Below are positions 16,602-25,456 of a stretch of 64,000 nt of DNA, piece by piece. Location: assembly GCF_050627025.1 (NCBI RefSeq), contig NZ_CP192472.1. The stretch is one strand, 5' to 3'. Position numbers and translations under genes: made by a program. This stretch comes from Variovorax paradoxus_P. GTDB taxonomy: Bacteria; Pseudomonadota; Gammaproteobacteria; Burkholderiales; Burkholderiaceae_C. Numbering within the stretch: the first letter of the stretch is position 1; every line of letters begins with the position of its first letter. Below the pieces are notes generated by a model. That model searched no databases and was not told the origin of the DNA. It saw only the letters and a program-made list of their open reading frames with translations.

Positions 16602-17390
16602 TCAGAGCTGCCCGGTGTTGGTGGCAAAGCTCACCGCCTGCGCACGCGAGTGCACCTGCAGCTTCTTGTAGATGTTCTTGATGTGTGCGTTGACCGTTTG
16701 CCCCGAGATGCCGAGCCTCATGCTGATCTCTTTCGACACGCAGCCGCGCGCCACGCAGCGAAGCACCTCGCGCTCGCGCGTTGTCAGCGTTACCTCGCGC
16801 TGCGGTGTCTCTACGGGAGGCGGCTCGGCGGGGTGCTGGTTCATGCGCGTCAGCAGCCGGCGCGCCAGCTTGGGCGTAATGGCCGCGCCGCCGTTCACCA
16901 CCTGCAGCACGGCCTGCGCAAAACTCTGCAGCCAGGCATGCTTGAGCAGGTAGCCCGTGGCGCCAAGCTCGAAGGCATGCATCACATGGGCGTCGTCTTC
17001 CATGGCCGAGATCACGATGATTTCGCAATAGCGATGCAGCTTGCGCGCTTCGCGGATCAGCTCGAACCCCGATCCGTCGCCGAGCCGCAGGTCGACCATC
17101 AGCACGTCGAATTCGTGCGTCGTCAGCAGGCGGCGGCCATCGCGCACGCTGCCGGCCTGGGCCTCCAGCTGTATTCGCATGTCCGACAGCAGCTCCTGCG
17201 CGATCACGCGGCGCATGAACTCGTCGTCGTCGACGAGCAGCACGCGAACCGGGGCATCTTCCTGCCCGGTAAGGAAATGCGGCCAAAGCGGTTCGGCCGG
17301 AGGGCACACGCCGGACGGATAAACCGTGCGGCGCTCGGACGCCCGAGCGGAATCAGGGGAGTCGGAAGAGTGAGGCGCGGTGTCGGACAT
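16602..17390 (-). CDS. LuxR-family response regulator
   Basis: A 262-residue two-domain protein. The receiver domain at about residues 48-165 has VLLVDDDEF and the phospho-acceptor Asp in LMVDLRLGD near residue 99. The LuxR-type helix-turn-helix at about 200-258 contains LTTREREVLRCVARGCVSKE and GQTVNAHIKNIYKKL. The first 45 residues are an unstructured Ser/Pro-rich extension. It lies between the glycosyltransferase wcaI and manC and probably controls the exopolysaccharide genes. No sensor kinase is present in the window. An unusual insert (NQHPAEPPPVETPQ) links the domains. Confidence 0.9.
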   Translation of the reverse strand: MSDTAPHSSDSPDSARASERRTVYPSGVCPPAEPLWPHFLTGQEDAPVRVLLVDDDEFMRRVIAQELLSDMRIQLEAQAGSVRDGRRLLTTHEFDVLMVDLRLGDGSGFELIREARKLHRYCEIIVISAMEDDAHVMHAFELGATGYLLKHAWLQSFAQAVLQVVNGGAAITPKLARRLLTRMNQHPAEPPPVETPQREVTLTTREREVLRCVARGCVSKEISMRLGISGQTVNAHIKNIYKKLQVHSRAQAVSFATNTGQL

Positions 17391-17444
17391 GAAGATTCCT
17401 AATGAGTTTTCAGGGTTGGACGAGGTTTCACGTTCTTGAAAAAT

Positions 17445-18728
17445 TCATGGCCTGGATCCGGTGGGGGAGGGCACCGCGAGCGGTTCGGCCACGCAGCGCA
17501 GCAGCTCGCGATCCAGGCGCTGCAGGATGGCGTTGCGGTCCAGTTCGGTCTCGGCGAATAAACGCGCCGCCGCGCCCATGGCCTCGCGTTGCGGGCGCGA
17601 CACGGCAAGCTGCGCAATGGCGTCGGCCAGCGCATCGGCGTCGCCGGGCGCCACCACCATGCCGCGGCCGGAGACCACATTGCTGAGCTCGGTGCCGGCA
17701 TGGGCCGTCACAATCACCGCCTTGCCGCTTGCAAGCATGCCGGCCAGCTTCGAAGGCATTACCAGGTCGGCGGCATCGGCGCGCTGCGGCAGCACGTGAA
17801 TGTCTGCCATGCCGAGCAGTTCGTTGAGCCTTTCGGCGGGCTGCAGGTCCATGAAGTGCACGCGGGGCAGGCTTGCGCAGGCGGCCATCAGCGGCTCGCG
17901 GCTCGGGCCGTTGCCGCAAAAAACGAAGTGGATGTGCGCGGCCGCAACCAGGCGCTGCGCCGCATCGGCCAGCAGCTCGATGCCTTGCTTGGCACCCAGG
18001 CTGCCCGCATACAGCACCACCACATCGTCGGCCGGAATGCCAAGCGTGCTGCGATAGCCGCTCGCGGGCTCGCCCACCCCCGATGCAGCTGCGGGTTGCG
18101 GAAAGATCGCACGCGCGTCCACCCAGTTGGGCAGCAGCACGAGCCGGCTCTCGTCGATGCCCTTGTCCCTTGCCTTGTCGAGCATCGCGGCCGATATGGT
18201 CGACACGCGGCTGAACTGGCTCAGCAGCCAGCGCTCCACAGAGAGGGCAAAGCGCCGCGTGCGCGCACCGCGCACCAGGCCCATGCCAAAGGCTGCGTCC
18301 ACCTCGTAGTCCTGGATGTGAAGCCACGACTTGATGCCCAGCATCCGCGAGAAGAAGAGCACCGCAGGCGCGCAGAAAAGCGGCGGCTCCACCACAAAGA
18401 CCAGGTCCGGCTTCCAGCGGATCTGCGCAAGGAGCAAGGGCATGCTCGACGCCATGAACGAGAAGAGGTGCGCAATGCGCGCCAGTGCACGCGGCCGTGC
18501 AGGCACCCAGGTGGGCGCGCGCCACACGGTGATGCCGTTCCAGTCCGTCTTGCGGTAGGCCCAGGCCGAATACCCTTCGAACGGCGCCCAGTGCGGAAAG
18601 AAGGGCGGCGATGCAATCACGCGCACGTCATGGCCTTGCTCATGCAGCCACTGCGCCATCTCGCCCGAGTATTTGCCGATGCCGACCAGCTCGGGCGTGA
18701 AGTTCATCGAATAGAGAAGAATTTTCAC
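17445..18728 (-). CDS. wcaI: WcaI-type glycosyltransferase (GT4)
   Basis: A 427-residue GT-B fold enzyme closely resembling the colanic acid glycosyltransferase WcaI. The features are an N-terminal MKILLYSMNFTPELVGIGKY, RVIASPPFFPHW, FVVEPPLFCAPAVLFFSRM, then DYEVDAAFGMGL and a C-terminal nucleotide-sugar domain with VVLYAGSLGAKQGIE. It acts at the cytoplasmic membrane and adds a sugar (fucose in the colanic acid pathway) to the lipid-linked repeat unit. ATG overlaps the flippase stop (ATGA). Together with GDP-fucose synthase in the same operon it suggests a fucose-containing repeat. Confidence 0.9.
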   Translation of the reverse strand: MKILLYSMNFTPELVGIGKYSGEMAQWLHEQGHDVRVIASPPFFPHWAPFEGYSAWAYRKTDWNGITVWRAPTWVPARPRALARIAHLFSFMASSMPLLLAQIRWKPDLVFVVEPPLFCAPAVLFFSRMLGIKSWLHIQDYEVDAAFGMGLVRGARTRRFALSVERWLLSQFSRVSTISAAMLDKARDKGIDESRLVLLPNWVDARAIFPQPAAASGVGEPASGYRSTLGIPADDVVVLYAGSLGAKQGIELLADAAQRLVAAAHIHFVFCGNGPSREPLMAACASLPRVHFMDLQPAERLNELLGMADIHVLPQRADAADLVMPSKLAGMLASGKAVIVTAHAGTELSNVVSGRGMVVAPGDADALADAIAQLAVSRPQREAMGAAARLFAETELDRNAILQRLDRELLRCVAEPLAVPSPTGSRP

Positions 18729-20020
18729 GATGCCCTTTCCAAGGAGCCGCGGACCAGCCGCACGATCGGATAGAAGCCGAACAGCGCGCGCATCCGAACT
18801 TCATAAAGAACAAAGTCGGAAACGAAAGCGATAAAGAAAACGTAGTGCGGCTTGCCCGGAAAAACCGCCACCACCACGCCGTAGGACACGAGCCGCAGCG
18901 CCACCTCGAGCAGCGCCCAGCCGCCCAGCGCGGGCACCGGGCTCTTGAGCGCCAGCAGCATCTCGTGATGGATCGTGTAGGTGCGCAGCAGGAAATACGG
19001 CGCAATGCAAAGAAAGATCTCGAGCGCCTCGTGCCCGACCTTCAGAAGCGGCGCGGCAATCGTGATCAGCGCGCCGAGGCAGGCAAAGAGCACGCAGCCC
19101 AGCAGGAACGATTGCCTGGCCAGCTGCAGCGTCGAGGCATCGAGCTTGCCGGCCTCGGCACCCAGCATCGCGCGCGTCTTTGTGTAGAGAAACGCCTGCA
19201 CGAACTGCGACGGTGCCTCCGCCAGCAGGAACGCGACCTTGAAAGCGCCCACGTATCCGAGCGGCATGAAGAAGGCGACCACCAGCAGGTCGGACTTGCG
19301 AAGCAGGAACATCAGCAGCGAATAGGCCGTGGCTGCACCTTGCGACTTCAGGCGCAGCGCCGACCGGCCGCCGGGCGGCCCCGCCGCCCAGCCTGTGCGC
19401 ATGCTGGCGGCACCCACGAGCAGGAAGGCCATCAGGTTGATGAGCAGCAGGTGCCATGCGTCCAGGTCGAAGCCCACCACCGCAAGCGCTGCAATGCCCA
19501 GCACCAGGATGGTCGAGCGAACGCCCGTCTCCAGGTTGAGCAGCCCGACATAGCCCAGTCCGCGGCTGTACGAAAGACGCAGGCTGATGAAAGAGAAGAC
19601 TGCCAGCGTGGTCACGATCAGCGCAAAGGGCACGCTGGCCACTGGAAGGTGCTGAACCTTCAGGATGATGGCAGCCAGCAGCGCGGCCAGCGGAATGCCG
19701 ATGGCCAGCGTGCGCAGCACGTCGCCCCGCCGCACGCCCGGCGGCACGCTGGCCGCTTCGCGCGAGAACAGGAGCGGGCTGCCCAGCGTTCCAACGACCA
19801 GCGCCGCCTCCAGCACCGACTGGTAGATCGAGTATTCGCCGAACTCCGCGGGCGAGACATACGCCGCCATCAGAAACACGGCGAGGAAACCCGACAGGTA
19901 CGCATAGAGCCGCGAAGCCAGCGCGCCCAGCCCGCGGATCTGCACGGCGCGAAGGCCGGGCAGCGTGAAGGAGCGGTCGAGGAGGTTCATGGCGCGTGCC
20001 CGATGCGTGCCGGGTTTCAT
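18725..20020 (-). CDS. Oligosaccharide flippase, Wzx-like
   Basis: A 431-residue polytopic membrane protein with about 10-12 hydrophobic segments, for example LYAYLSGFLAVFLMAAYVS, ALIVTTLAVFSFISL, LLLINLMAFLLVG and FLLGCVLFACLGALITIAA. The family is the MATE/MOP-like polysaccharide flippases, which move the undecaprenyl-PP-linked repeat unit across the inner membrane. The ATG at 20020 overlaps the previous gene's TGA (ATGA). A second ATG at 19990, just before the conserved part, is an alternative start; neither has a strong Shine-Dalgarno, so coupling is likely. The next gene also overlaps it. Confidence 0.85.
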   Translation of the reverse strand: MKPGTHRARAMNLLDRSFTLPGLRAVQIRGLGALASRLYAYLSGFLAVFLMAAYVSPAEFGEYSIYQSVLEAALVVGTLGSPLLFSREAASVPPGVRRGDVLRTLAIGIPLAALLAAIILKVQHLPVASVPFALIVTTLAVFSFISLRLSYSRGLGYVGLLNLETGVRSTILVLGIAALAVVGFDLDAWHLLLINLMAFLLVGAASMRTGWAAGPPGGRSALRLKSQGAATAYSLLMFLLRKSDLLVVAFFMPLGYVGAFKVAFLLAEAPSQFVQAFLYTKTRAMLGAEAGKLDASTLQLARQSFLLGCVLFACLGALITIAAPLLKVGHEALEIFLCIAPYFLLRTYTIHHEMLLALKSPVPALGGWALLEVALRLVSYGVVVAVFPGKPHYVFFIAFVSDFVLYEVRMRALFGFYPIVRLVRGSLERAS

Positions 20021-20949
20021 TTCGGGGCGGATGCGCCCGCAAACCGGCCCACGCCCATCGCTCGCTGCGCGAGCAGGCCGCGGCCGAAGGCCCAGTTCTT
20101 GGCCCGGCGTGCGGCCCGCAGTGCAAACGTCACCGCGGCGGCGGTGCGCACACGGCCATGCAGCACGTGCGCCATGGCTGTCTTTGCGCCGCCCTGGAAG
20201 TGCAGTGCCATCACGCCCACCAGCTCACCGGCCGGCGTTACCAGGCTGGGCTGCCCGTCCACATACACGATGCGCTTGGCGCCACCGCGCTCCTGGAATT
20301 CGTTCACCAGCAGGTTGTGGCCGCCGTTGATGTTGTGGTCGATCACCCGCCCGCCGAACACGCGGTTGATCGGGTCTGCATTGCCGCTCGCATGGGCCCA
20401 GAGGTGGAGCAGGGTCATGTCCGATACGCCGCCGCGCACACCCTTGGCCGCGAAACGGGCCGCAATGGCGCGCAGCTTTCTGCGCCCCGCGGGCGTGGCG
20501 TAGGTGTTGAGCACAAAGGCGATGAAGCGCTGCAGGCCCATTGCGGTCCAGTAGCTCACGTGCGGAGATATCTGGCACGGCTCCCAGCCGTCGCGCGGGC
20601 GCACGTAAGAGCCTGAAAAATCCGCCTTGCCGGCCACGCGGCGGATGTGCGCGCCGACGCCCCGGAACAGCAGCACGTCGCTGTCGATCAGCACGAACTC
20701 GCGGCACTCCGGATGCGCCTTGAGGTATTCGGCCAGCAGGAAGTAGCGCCGGAAGCAGATCTTCTCGAACTCCGCCGGGTTGCTCGACAGGTGCACATAG
20801 TGGCTGCACAGGCGTTCGTAGTCGCGCCCGGCGTCGGTGTCGGCCAGCACGACGAGGTGCTCCTCGGCCCGTGCCGCGGACTCGCGGCAAAGCAGCAGGG
20901 TCTTGTTCTGGCGGTCTTCCACCACGATGAATGCGAGAGCGTTGGTCAT
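20017..20949 (-). CDS. Putative GT-A type glycosyltransferase
   Basis: A 310-residue soluble protein. I see an N-terminal Rossmann-like half (MTNALAFIVVEDRQNKTLLL, HLVVLADTDAG), then CREFVLIDSDVLLFRG, where DSD could be the metal/nucleotide-sugar binding DxD motif. A conserved-looking VIDHNINGGHNL and VYVDGQPSLV follow, and the C-terminus is basic and may be membrane-associated. I do not recognise an exact family; the DxD and the position between a glycoside-hydrolase-like gene and the flippase make a glycosyltransferase the best guess. Confidence 0.6.
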   Translation of the reverse strand: MTNALAFIVVEDRQNKTLLLCRESAARAEEHLVVLADTDAGRDYERLCSHYVHLSSNPAEFEKICFRRYFLLAEYLKAHPECREFVLIDSDVLLFRGVGAHIRRVAGKADFSGSYVRPRDGWEPCQISPHVSYWTAMGLQRFIAFVLNTYATPAGRRKLRAIAARFAAKGVRGGVSDMTLLHLWAHASGNADPINRVFGGRVIDHNINGGHNLLVNEFQERGGAKRIVYVDGQPSLVTPAGELVGVMALHFQGGAKTAMAHVLHGRVRTAAAVTFALRAARRAKNWAFGRGLLAQRAMGVGRFAGASAPK

Positions 20950-20997
20950 GGGATGTGGACGAGTGGCGTGGGTAATGGGTGCGTGGCAATCGGGCGG

Positions 20998-21948
20998 TCA
21001 GGGGCGCGGCGCGGTGGCGCTGCGCACAAGCGCGACGTGGGAGGGCAGAAAGCGAAAGTCCGCATCCAGCGGAAGATCGAGCGTGAACAGCCCGCCTCGC
21101 GCTTTCGCGTCGGCAATCCAGTCGCGCACCTGCTCGGCCGTGAAGCGCGGCGGCGTCGTCTGGGCCCACGAGGCACCGAGCGGCGTGAGCACATGAAAGG
21201 CCAGGCCCGCACCCGATGCCGCCGAGGCGGCCGAAGGTGCCGGAGGCTGCAGGAGCTCGCCCGCCATGAGGTTCTGGCAGGGCGCGCTCTTCACGCCGAA
21301 GCGCTGCGGACCCTCGCCGGCATTGAAGGCGAGCCACCGCTTCGGGGCGCCGGTGCGCGCGGCGGCGCACAGGCCGTTCCAGTCGTCGGCCGACATGCCC
21401 TGGGTGTTGTAGACACCGTCGAACCACCAGCCCTTGGCAAGCGGACCGTAGTGCTCCGACCATTCGCGGATCACCGCGGTCCATCCGGCAATGAAGCGCG
21501 CAGGCGGCGGCTTCTGCTCCGAAACGTCGCCCAGGCAGTCCATCAGGTAGGCGTCGTCCTGCGGCGCGCGGAAGGGCAGGTAGAGCACCAGTGCAATGCC
21601 GCGGCGTTGCAGTGCACGGCCAATTTCCATCGGCAGGTCGCGCGGGGGCCGGTTCTCCAGGCTGCCGGGGCACAGCAGCTCCAGTGCGGCATTGGGTGCA
21701 ATGAACTGGCCGTTGTTCTGCCCCAGCGTCAGGATGAGATACGAAGCCCGCATGCGGGCGAGCGATGCTGCAAGCGCCTCGGCGTCGAAGCGGCCCACAT
21801 CGGCAATCGATTGCTTGTCGGGCAGGTAATGCACCATCACGCCGAAGCCGGTTGGCTCGGCCGCACCGGTTGCAGCCGATGCCCCGCAAGCTGCGCACAG
21901 AAGCCATGCAGGGATAAGACCCCGAAGGGCGGCTGCGAGCCGTGTCAT
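20998..21948 (-). CDS. Exported protein with a glycoside-hydrolase-like TIM-barrel domain
   Basis: A 316-residue precursor. The signal sequence LIPAWLLCAACGASAATGAA is followed by GFGVMVHYLPDKQS, a SYLILTLGQNNGQFIAP strand, GIALVLYLPFRAPQDD and GWWFDGVYNTQGM, with strand/helix alternation like a (beta/alpha)8 barrel. The WWFDG segment is reminiscent of GH29 or DUF4434 enzymes, but the family is not certain. It is exported and lies in the polysaccharide operon, so trimming or modifying the exopolysaccharide in the periplasm is plausible. Start ATG overlaps the preceding gene's stop (ATGA). Confidence 0.6.
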   Translation of the reverse strand: MTRLAAALRGLIPAWLLCAACGASAATGAAEPTGFGVMVHYLPDKQSIADVGRFDAEALAASLARMRASYLILTLGQNNGQFIAPNAALELLCPGSLENRPPRDLPMEIGRALQRRGIALVLYLPFRAPQDDAYLMDCLGDVSEQKPPPARFIAGWTAVIREWSEHYGPLAKGWWFDGVYNTQGMSADDWNGLCAAARTGAPKRWLAFNAGEGPQRFGVKSAPCQNLMAGELLQPPAPSAASAASGAGLAFHVLTPLGASWAQTTPPRFTAEQVRDWIADAKARGGLFTLDLPLDADFRFLPSHVALVRSATAPRP

Positions 21949-23042
21949 TGCATGGCCCCCGCGAGCGAAACGGCTTCGTGCTTCAGCGTGAGGTAGCGCC
22001 TGGCCACGGCGCCCGGCGCACAGGCTTCGGCAAGCGGCCAAGCCGGCTGCTTGGACCGGTGTTCGGCCAGGTAGCGCGACAGCCCGGCAAGATCGCAAGA
22101 GCCGTTGCCGACGAAGAATGCGTAATCGCCGAACAGTTCGCGGTGCACCGGAATGTCCGACAGGAGAAGCGGCACGCCCAGCGTGGCGGCCTCGGCGGCC
22201 GAGAGGTTGAAACCCTCGAAGGCAGACAGCGAGATGAACGCCGCCGCGCCGCAATACAGCTGCGTCAGCTCCTTGCGCGGCACCAGTCCCCGGTGGCGCA
22301 CGCAGCTGCGAATGGCGGGGTCCATGCGGGCCACCATTCTTTTCACGTCGGCCGCGCCGTTGCCGGTAACGTCCAGCCAGTCGACCAGACCCTCGCGCTT
22401 CATGCGTTCGAACAGCTTCAGCGTGCCGTCGAAGTTCTTGTGCGGGTAGTAGTGGTAAGAGGCAATCAGATAGCGCTCGCCGATTGCCGCTGAGCGCGCC
22501 GCCTTGACCGGGCCCGGAGGGGCGGGCGAGCGCGTTGCATCCACCGGATTGAAGATGACGTTCGGGTGCTCGCAGCGCCCGAAGTAGCGCTCGAAGTCTT
22601 GCTGGCTGCTTCTGCTGATGAACACCACGTCGGCTGCGCTGCGGGCCACGCGGCGCAGGCACCAGTCGAGCCACATGCGCTTGGTGCGGCTGAAGTACTG
22701 CGGGTAGGCCTTGTACTGCAGGTCATGGACCACCACGATCGAATCGCGGTGGCGCCCGAAGAGCGTGAACGGCAGAAAGTAGTTGGGGAACAGCGAGAAC
22801 ACCGTCTCGCCGGACGCGAGCGCCCGCAGCCGGTGATAGTTGTAGAGCAGTATCTCCAGCAGAAAGCGGCTGATCTTCAGGCGCTGGGCCGCGGCATACA
22901 GGCGCGGATGCAGTTCGCTGACCGGCTGGATGTGATCGCCCTTGCACATGCGCATCCGGCGCAGCAAAAGGTCGGACACGTTCAGCACGCCCCCCGCTCC
23001 CGTGTTGAGGCTGATCGTGTCGTAGAAGAGGTATTTGTACAT
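21945..23042 (-). CDS. Glycosyltransferase family 4/1
   Basis: A 365-residue GT-B enzyme. The N-terminal acceptor domain runs from MYKYLFYDTISLNTGAGGV through VVVHDLQYKAYPQYFS. The C-terminal donor domain contains YLIASYHYYPHKNFDG and the E-x7-E type segment SAFEGFNLSAAEAATLGVPL. It would transfer a nucleotide-activated hexose onto the growing repeat unit at the cytoplasmic membrane. It starts 9 bp after the polymerase gene and overlaps the next gene by 4 bp. Confidence 0.88.
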   Translation of the reverse strand: MYKYLFYDTISLNTGAGGVLNVSDLLLRRMRMCKGDHIQPVSELHPRLYAAAQRLKISRFLLEILLYNYHRLRALASGETVFSLFPNYFLPFTLFGRHRDSIVVVHDLQYKAYPQYFSRTKRMWLDWCLRRVARSAADVVFISRSSQQDFERYFGRCEHPNVIFNPVDATRSPAPPGPVKAARSAAIGERYLIASYHYYPHKNFDGTLKLFERMKREGLVDWLDVTGNGAADVKRMVARMDPAIRSCVRHRGLVPRKELTQLYCGAAAFISLSAFEGFNLSAAEAATLGVPLLLSDIPVHRELFGDYAFFVGNGSCDLAGLSRYLAEHRSKQPAWPLAEACAPGAVARRYLTLKHEAVSLAGAMQ

Positions 23043-23051
23043 GGTGAAACC

Positions 23052-24383
23052 TCACGTCGTGCCGTGCGCGTACGTAGCCGCCCTTGTGCGCGGCTGGCGA
23101 AAGCGCGAACTCAGCAGCCCGGCAAAAACCGCCGCAATCAGCCCCGAGGCCGCGAACGGGCCCCATCCGAGAATCGGCCCGCGCATGAAAGGCACGTAAG
23201 CGGCCAGCAGTACCAGCGCGCAGAGGTAGGTGCTCGAGAGCGCGGCATGCGGCTGGGCCACCTTGTCGAGCACGCGAAACAGGGCCGAGACCGCCACGCC
23301 GAGCAGCACCGGGCCTGCCAGGCCGAAGTCGAAATACGCCGTGGTAAAGGGCGGCAGCGAGAGATTGCTTTGCGAGAAGTTGCCCAGGACCGCCGGCCAT
23401 CCGAGCGGGTCGAACTCCGGAAACATCTTCAGATCGCGCGGCAGCATGAAAGAGAAGGCCGACAACAGGTAGCGGCCCAGGCCAAGGTCGGGTTCCGGTG
23501 CGCGCTCCAGGAGCCCGGCCACGATGTACATGGCGTCGAAGTCCTGGCTGTACGGAAACGTGGTGAGCGTTTCGCCCCAGAAGCTTCCGCGCGACACCAG
23601 GTTGAGCACCGGGCCAAGGCCTGCAATGGCGCCGAAGATCAGCATCGACAGCAGCCAGCGGCGCTTTACGCCGAGCGCGTAAATGAAGAGCGGCAGCAGG
23701 CCGATCAGCAAGATCTGCCGGGGCGTGTTGACCGGGTAGGCCGCAATGCCGGCCAGCACCAGCGCAAAGCCCGCGGCACACCACGACCAGACGGTCCGGC
23801 GGCGATACGCATGGATTGCCAGCGCCACGAAGCACATCAGCACAACGAGCTTCGGCAGCGTCGAATACACGATGAAATCGACCGGCAGGTTTTGCCCACC
23901 CTCGTCTGGCAAGCCGCGCGCAATGAAGTTCAGGTCGGGGCGGATGAACAGCGATGCAAATGCCGCAACCGTGCCGCTCAACAGCAGCAGCACGGGGTGC
24001 GCGACGCCTGCAATCTGCGTTTCGGGCACTCCGCGCCCACGCGCAAAGTCCGGCGCCGGCGCTTCATGCATGCCGAACCGAGCGGCTTCCACGCCGGCCA
24101 TGTACAGCAGCAGCAGCGTGATGGCTTGCCTGTGCGCTTCGCTGCCGATCACGCCCGTGTCCCAGAACGAGACATCGGCCGCGATCTGCATGGCCGGCGC
24201 CACCGAGAAGTAGGTGAGCACGGCCGTGTAGTGAATGAGCAGGAAGATGCTCTTTCCAGGGGCGCCGAGCATTGCCAGCTGCACCAGCGCAAGCAGGCAC
24301 ACCGCCGCGTAGCCCCACACCGGGTCTACCTGGGCGCATGCGAACGCAGCCGCAATGCCGAACCAGAAGCAGAGTGTTCTCAT
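23052..24383 (-). CDS. Polysaccharide polymerase, Wzy-like membrane protein
   Basis: A 443-residue protein with about 11-12 transmembrane segments (SIFLLIHYTAVLTYFSVAPA, ITLLLLYMAGVEAARFG, LLLLSGTVAAFASLFI, LVVLMCFVALAIHAY, WCAAGFALVLAGIAAY). A long hydrophilic loop near residues 265-330 (SRGSFWGETLTTFPYS, FSFMLPRDLKMFP) is typical of O-antigen/EPS polymerases. Wzy proteins have low sequence conservation, so the call rests on topology and its place between fcl and the glycosyltransferases. It joins repeat units on the periplasmic side, with Wzc controlling chain length. Confidence 0.78.
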   Translation of the reverse strand: MRTLCFWFGIAAAFACAQVDPVWGYAAVCLLALVQLAMLGAPGKSIFLLIHYTAVLTYFSVAPAMQIAADVSFWDTGVIGSEAHRQAITLLLLYMAGVEAARFGMHEAPAPDFARGRGVPETQIAGVAHPVLLLLSGTVAAFASLFIRPDLNFIARGLPDEGGQNLPVDFIVYSTLPKLVVLMCFVALAIHAYRRRTVWSWCAAGFALVLAGIAAYPVNTPRQILLIGLLPLFIYALGVKRRWLLSMLIFGAIAGLGPVLNLVSRGSFWGETLTTFPYSQDFDAMYIVAGLLERAPEPDLGLGRYLLSAFSFMLPRDLKMFPEFDPLGWPAVLGNFSQSNLSLPPFTTAYFDFGLAGPVLLGVAVSALFRVLDKVAQPHAALSSTYLCALVLLAAYVPFMRGPILGWGPFAASGLIAAVFAGLLSSRFRQPRTRAATYAHGTT

Positions 24384-24422
24384 GACGGGGCCTTGTGAGG
24401 TCGGGTGTGTGGGGTGTTCGGC

Positions 24423-25400
24423 TCAGGCGTGGGCGATCTCTTGGACCGGACGGATCGCCTCCTGGTACGCCGCATAGGTGCGGCGCAGGCCTTCTTCGAG
24501 CGGCACCGTGGCCTGCCACCCGATGGCGGCGGCGCACGACACGTCGAGCAGCTTTCGGGGGGCGCCGTCCGGCTGCGAGGTGTCGAAGCTGATCCGCCCG
24601 CGGTAGCCGACAACGTCGCCGACCAACGCCGCCAGTTCGCCGATCGACAGGTCGACGCCCGTGCCGAGATTGATGTGCGCGCACATGGGCGTGGTGTGCT
24701 GCTCGTAGCTTTCGCGCGTCATGTCCATTACAGCGATGCAGCCGTCGGCCATGTCGTCCACGTAGAGAAACTCGCGCCGTGCGCGGCCGGTGCCCCAGAT
24801 CACCACCTCGGGTGCGTTCTCGGTCTTGGCAAGGTGAAAGCGCCTGATGAGGGCCGGCACCACGTGGCTGTTCTGTGCGTGGTAGTTGTCGCCGGGCCCA
24901 TACAGGTTCGTGGGCATCACGCTGCGGTAGTCGATGCCATGGGAGACGCCGTACTGCCGGTTGTAGCTTTCGCACAGCTTGATGCCAGCAATCTTTGCGA
25001 TTGCATACGGTTCGTTCGTCGGCTCGAGCTTGCCGCTGAGCAGCGCATCTTCGTGGATGGGCTGCTCGGCAAGCCGCGGGTAGATGCAGCTCGAGCCGAG
25101 GAACAGGAGACGCCTGACGTTCGCAAGGAACGCCTGGTGCGTGATATTGGCGGCGATCAGGAGGTTCTGGTAGATGAACTCCGCCGGGTAAGTCATGTTG
25201 GCGTGGATGCCGCCGACCCTTGCCGCCGCAACATACACCTGGTCGATGTGCTCCGAGGCGAAGAACCGGCGGACTGCTTCCTGGTCGAGAAGATCCATCT
25301 CCTCCCGGCCGCGCGTGACGACCTCGTGCCCGAGGCCCCGCAGCCGCTTCATGAGCGACTGGCCCACCATGCCGCGATGACCAGCAACGTATATACGCAT
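24423..25400 (-). CDS. fcl: GDP-L-fucose synthase
   Basis: A 325-residue SDR-type epimerase/reductase. The Rossmann GxxGxxG is MRIYVAGHRGMVGQSL. The catalytic Ser lies in FLGSSCIYP and the YxxxK pair in NEPYAIAKIAG. Further family residues are NLYGPGDNYH and FLYVDDMADG. It converts GDP-4-keto-6-deoxymannose to GDP-L-fucose with NADPH. It provides the activated fucose for the polysaccharide. The required upstream enzyme Gmd is not encoded in this window. Start ATG at 25400. Confidence 0.95.
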   Translation of the reverse strand: MRIYVAGHRGMVGQSLMKRLRGLGHEVVTRGREEMDLLDQEAVRRFFASEHIDQVYVAAARVGGIHANMTYPAEFIYQNLLIAANITHQAFLANVRRLLFLGSSCIYPRLAEQPIHEDALLSGKLEPTNEPYAIAKIAGIKLCESYNRQYGVSHGIDYRSVMPTNLYGPGDNYHAQNSHVVPALIRRFHLAKTENAPEVVIWGTGRARREFLYVDDMADGCIAVMDMTRESYEQHTTPMCAHINLGTGVDLSIGELAALVGDVVGYRGRISFDTSQPDGAPRKLLDVSCAAAIGWQATVPLEEGLRRTYAAYQEAIRPVQEIAHA

Positions 25401-25456
25401 ATGTTCTTTCGGTTGAAGGTTGAGGGTTGAGATAGCGGGAGGAAGCCGTGCCGGGC

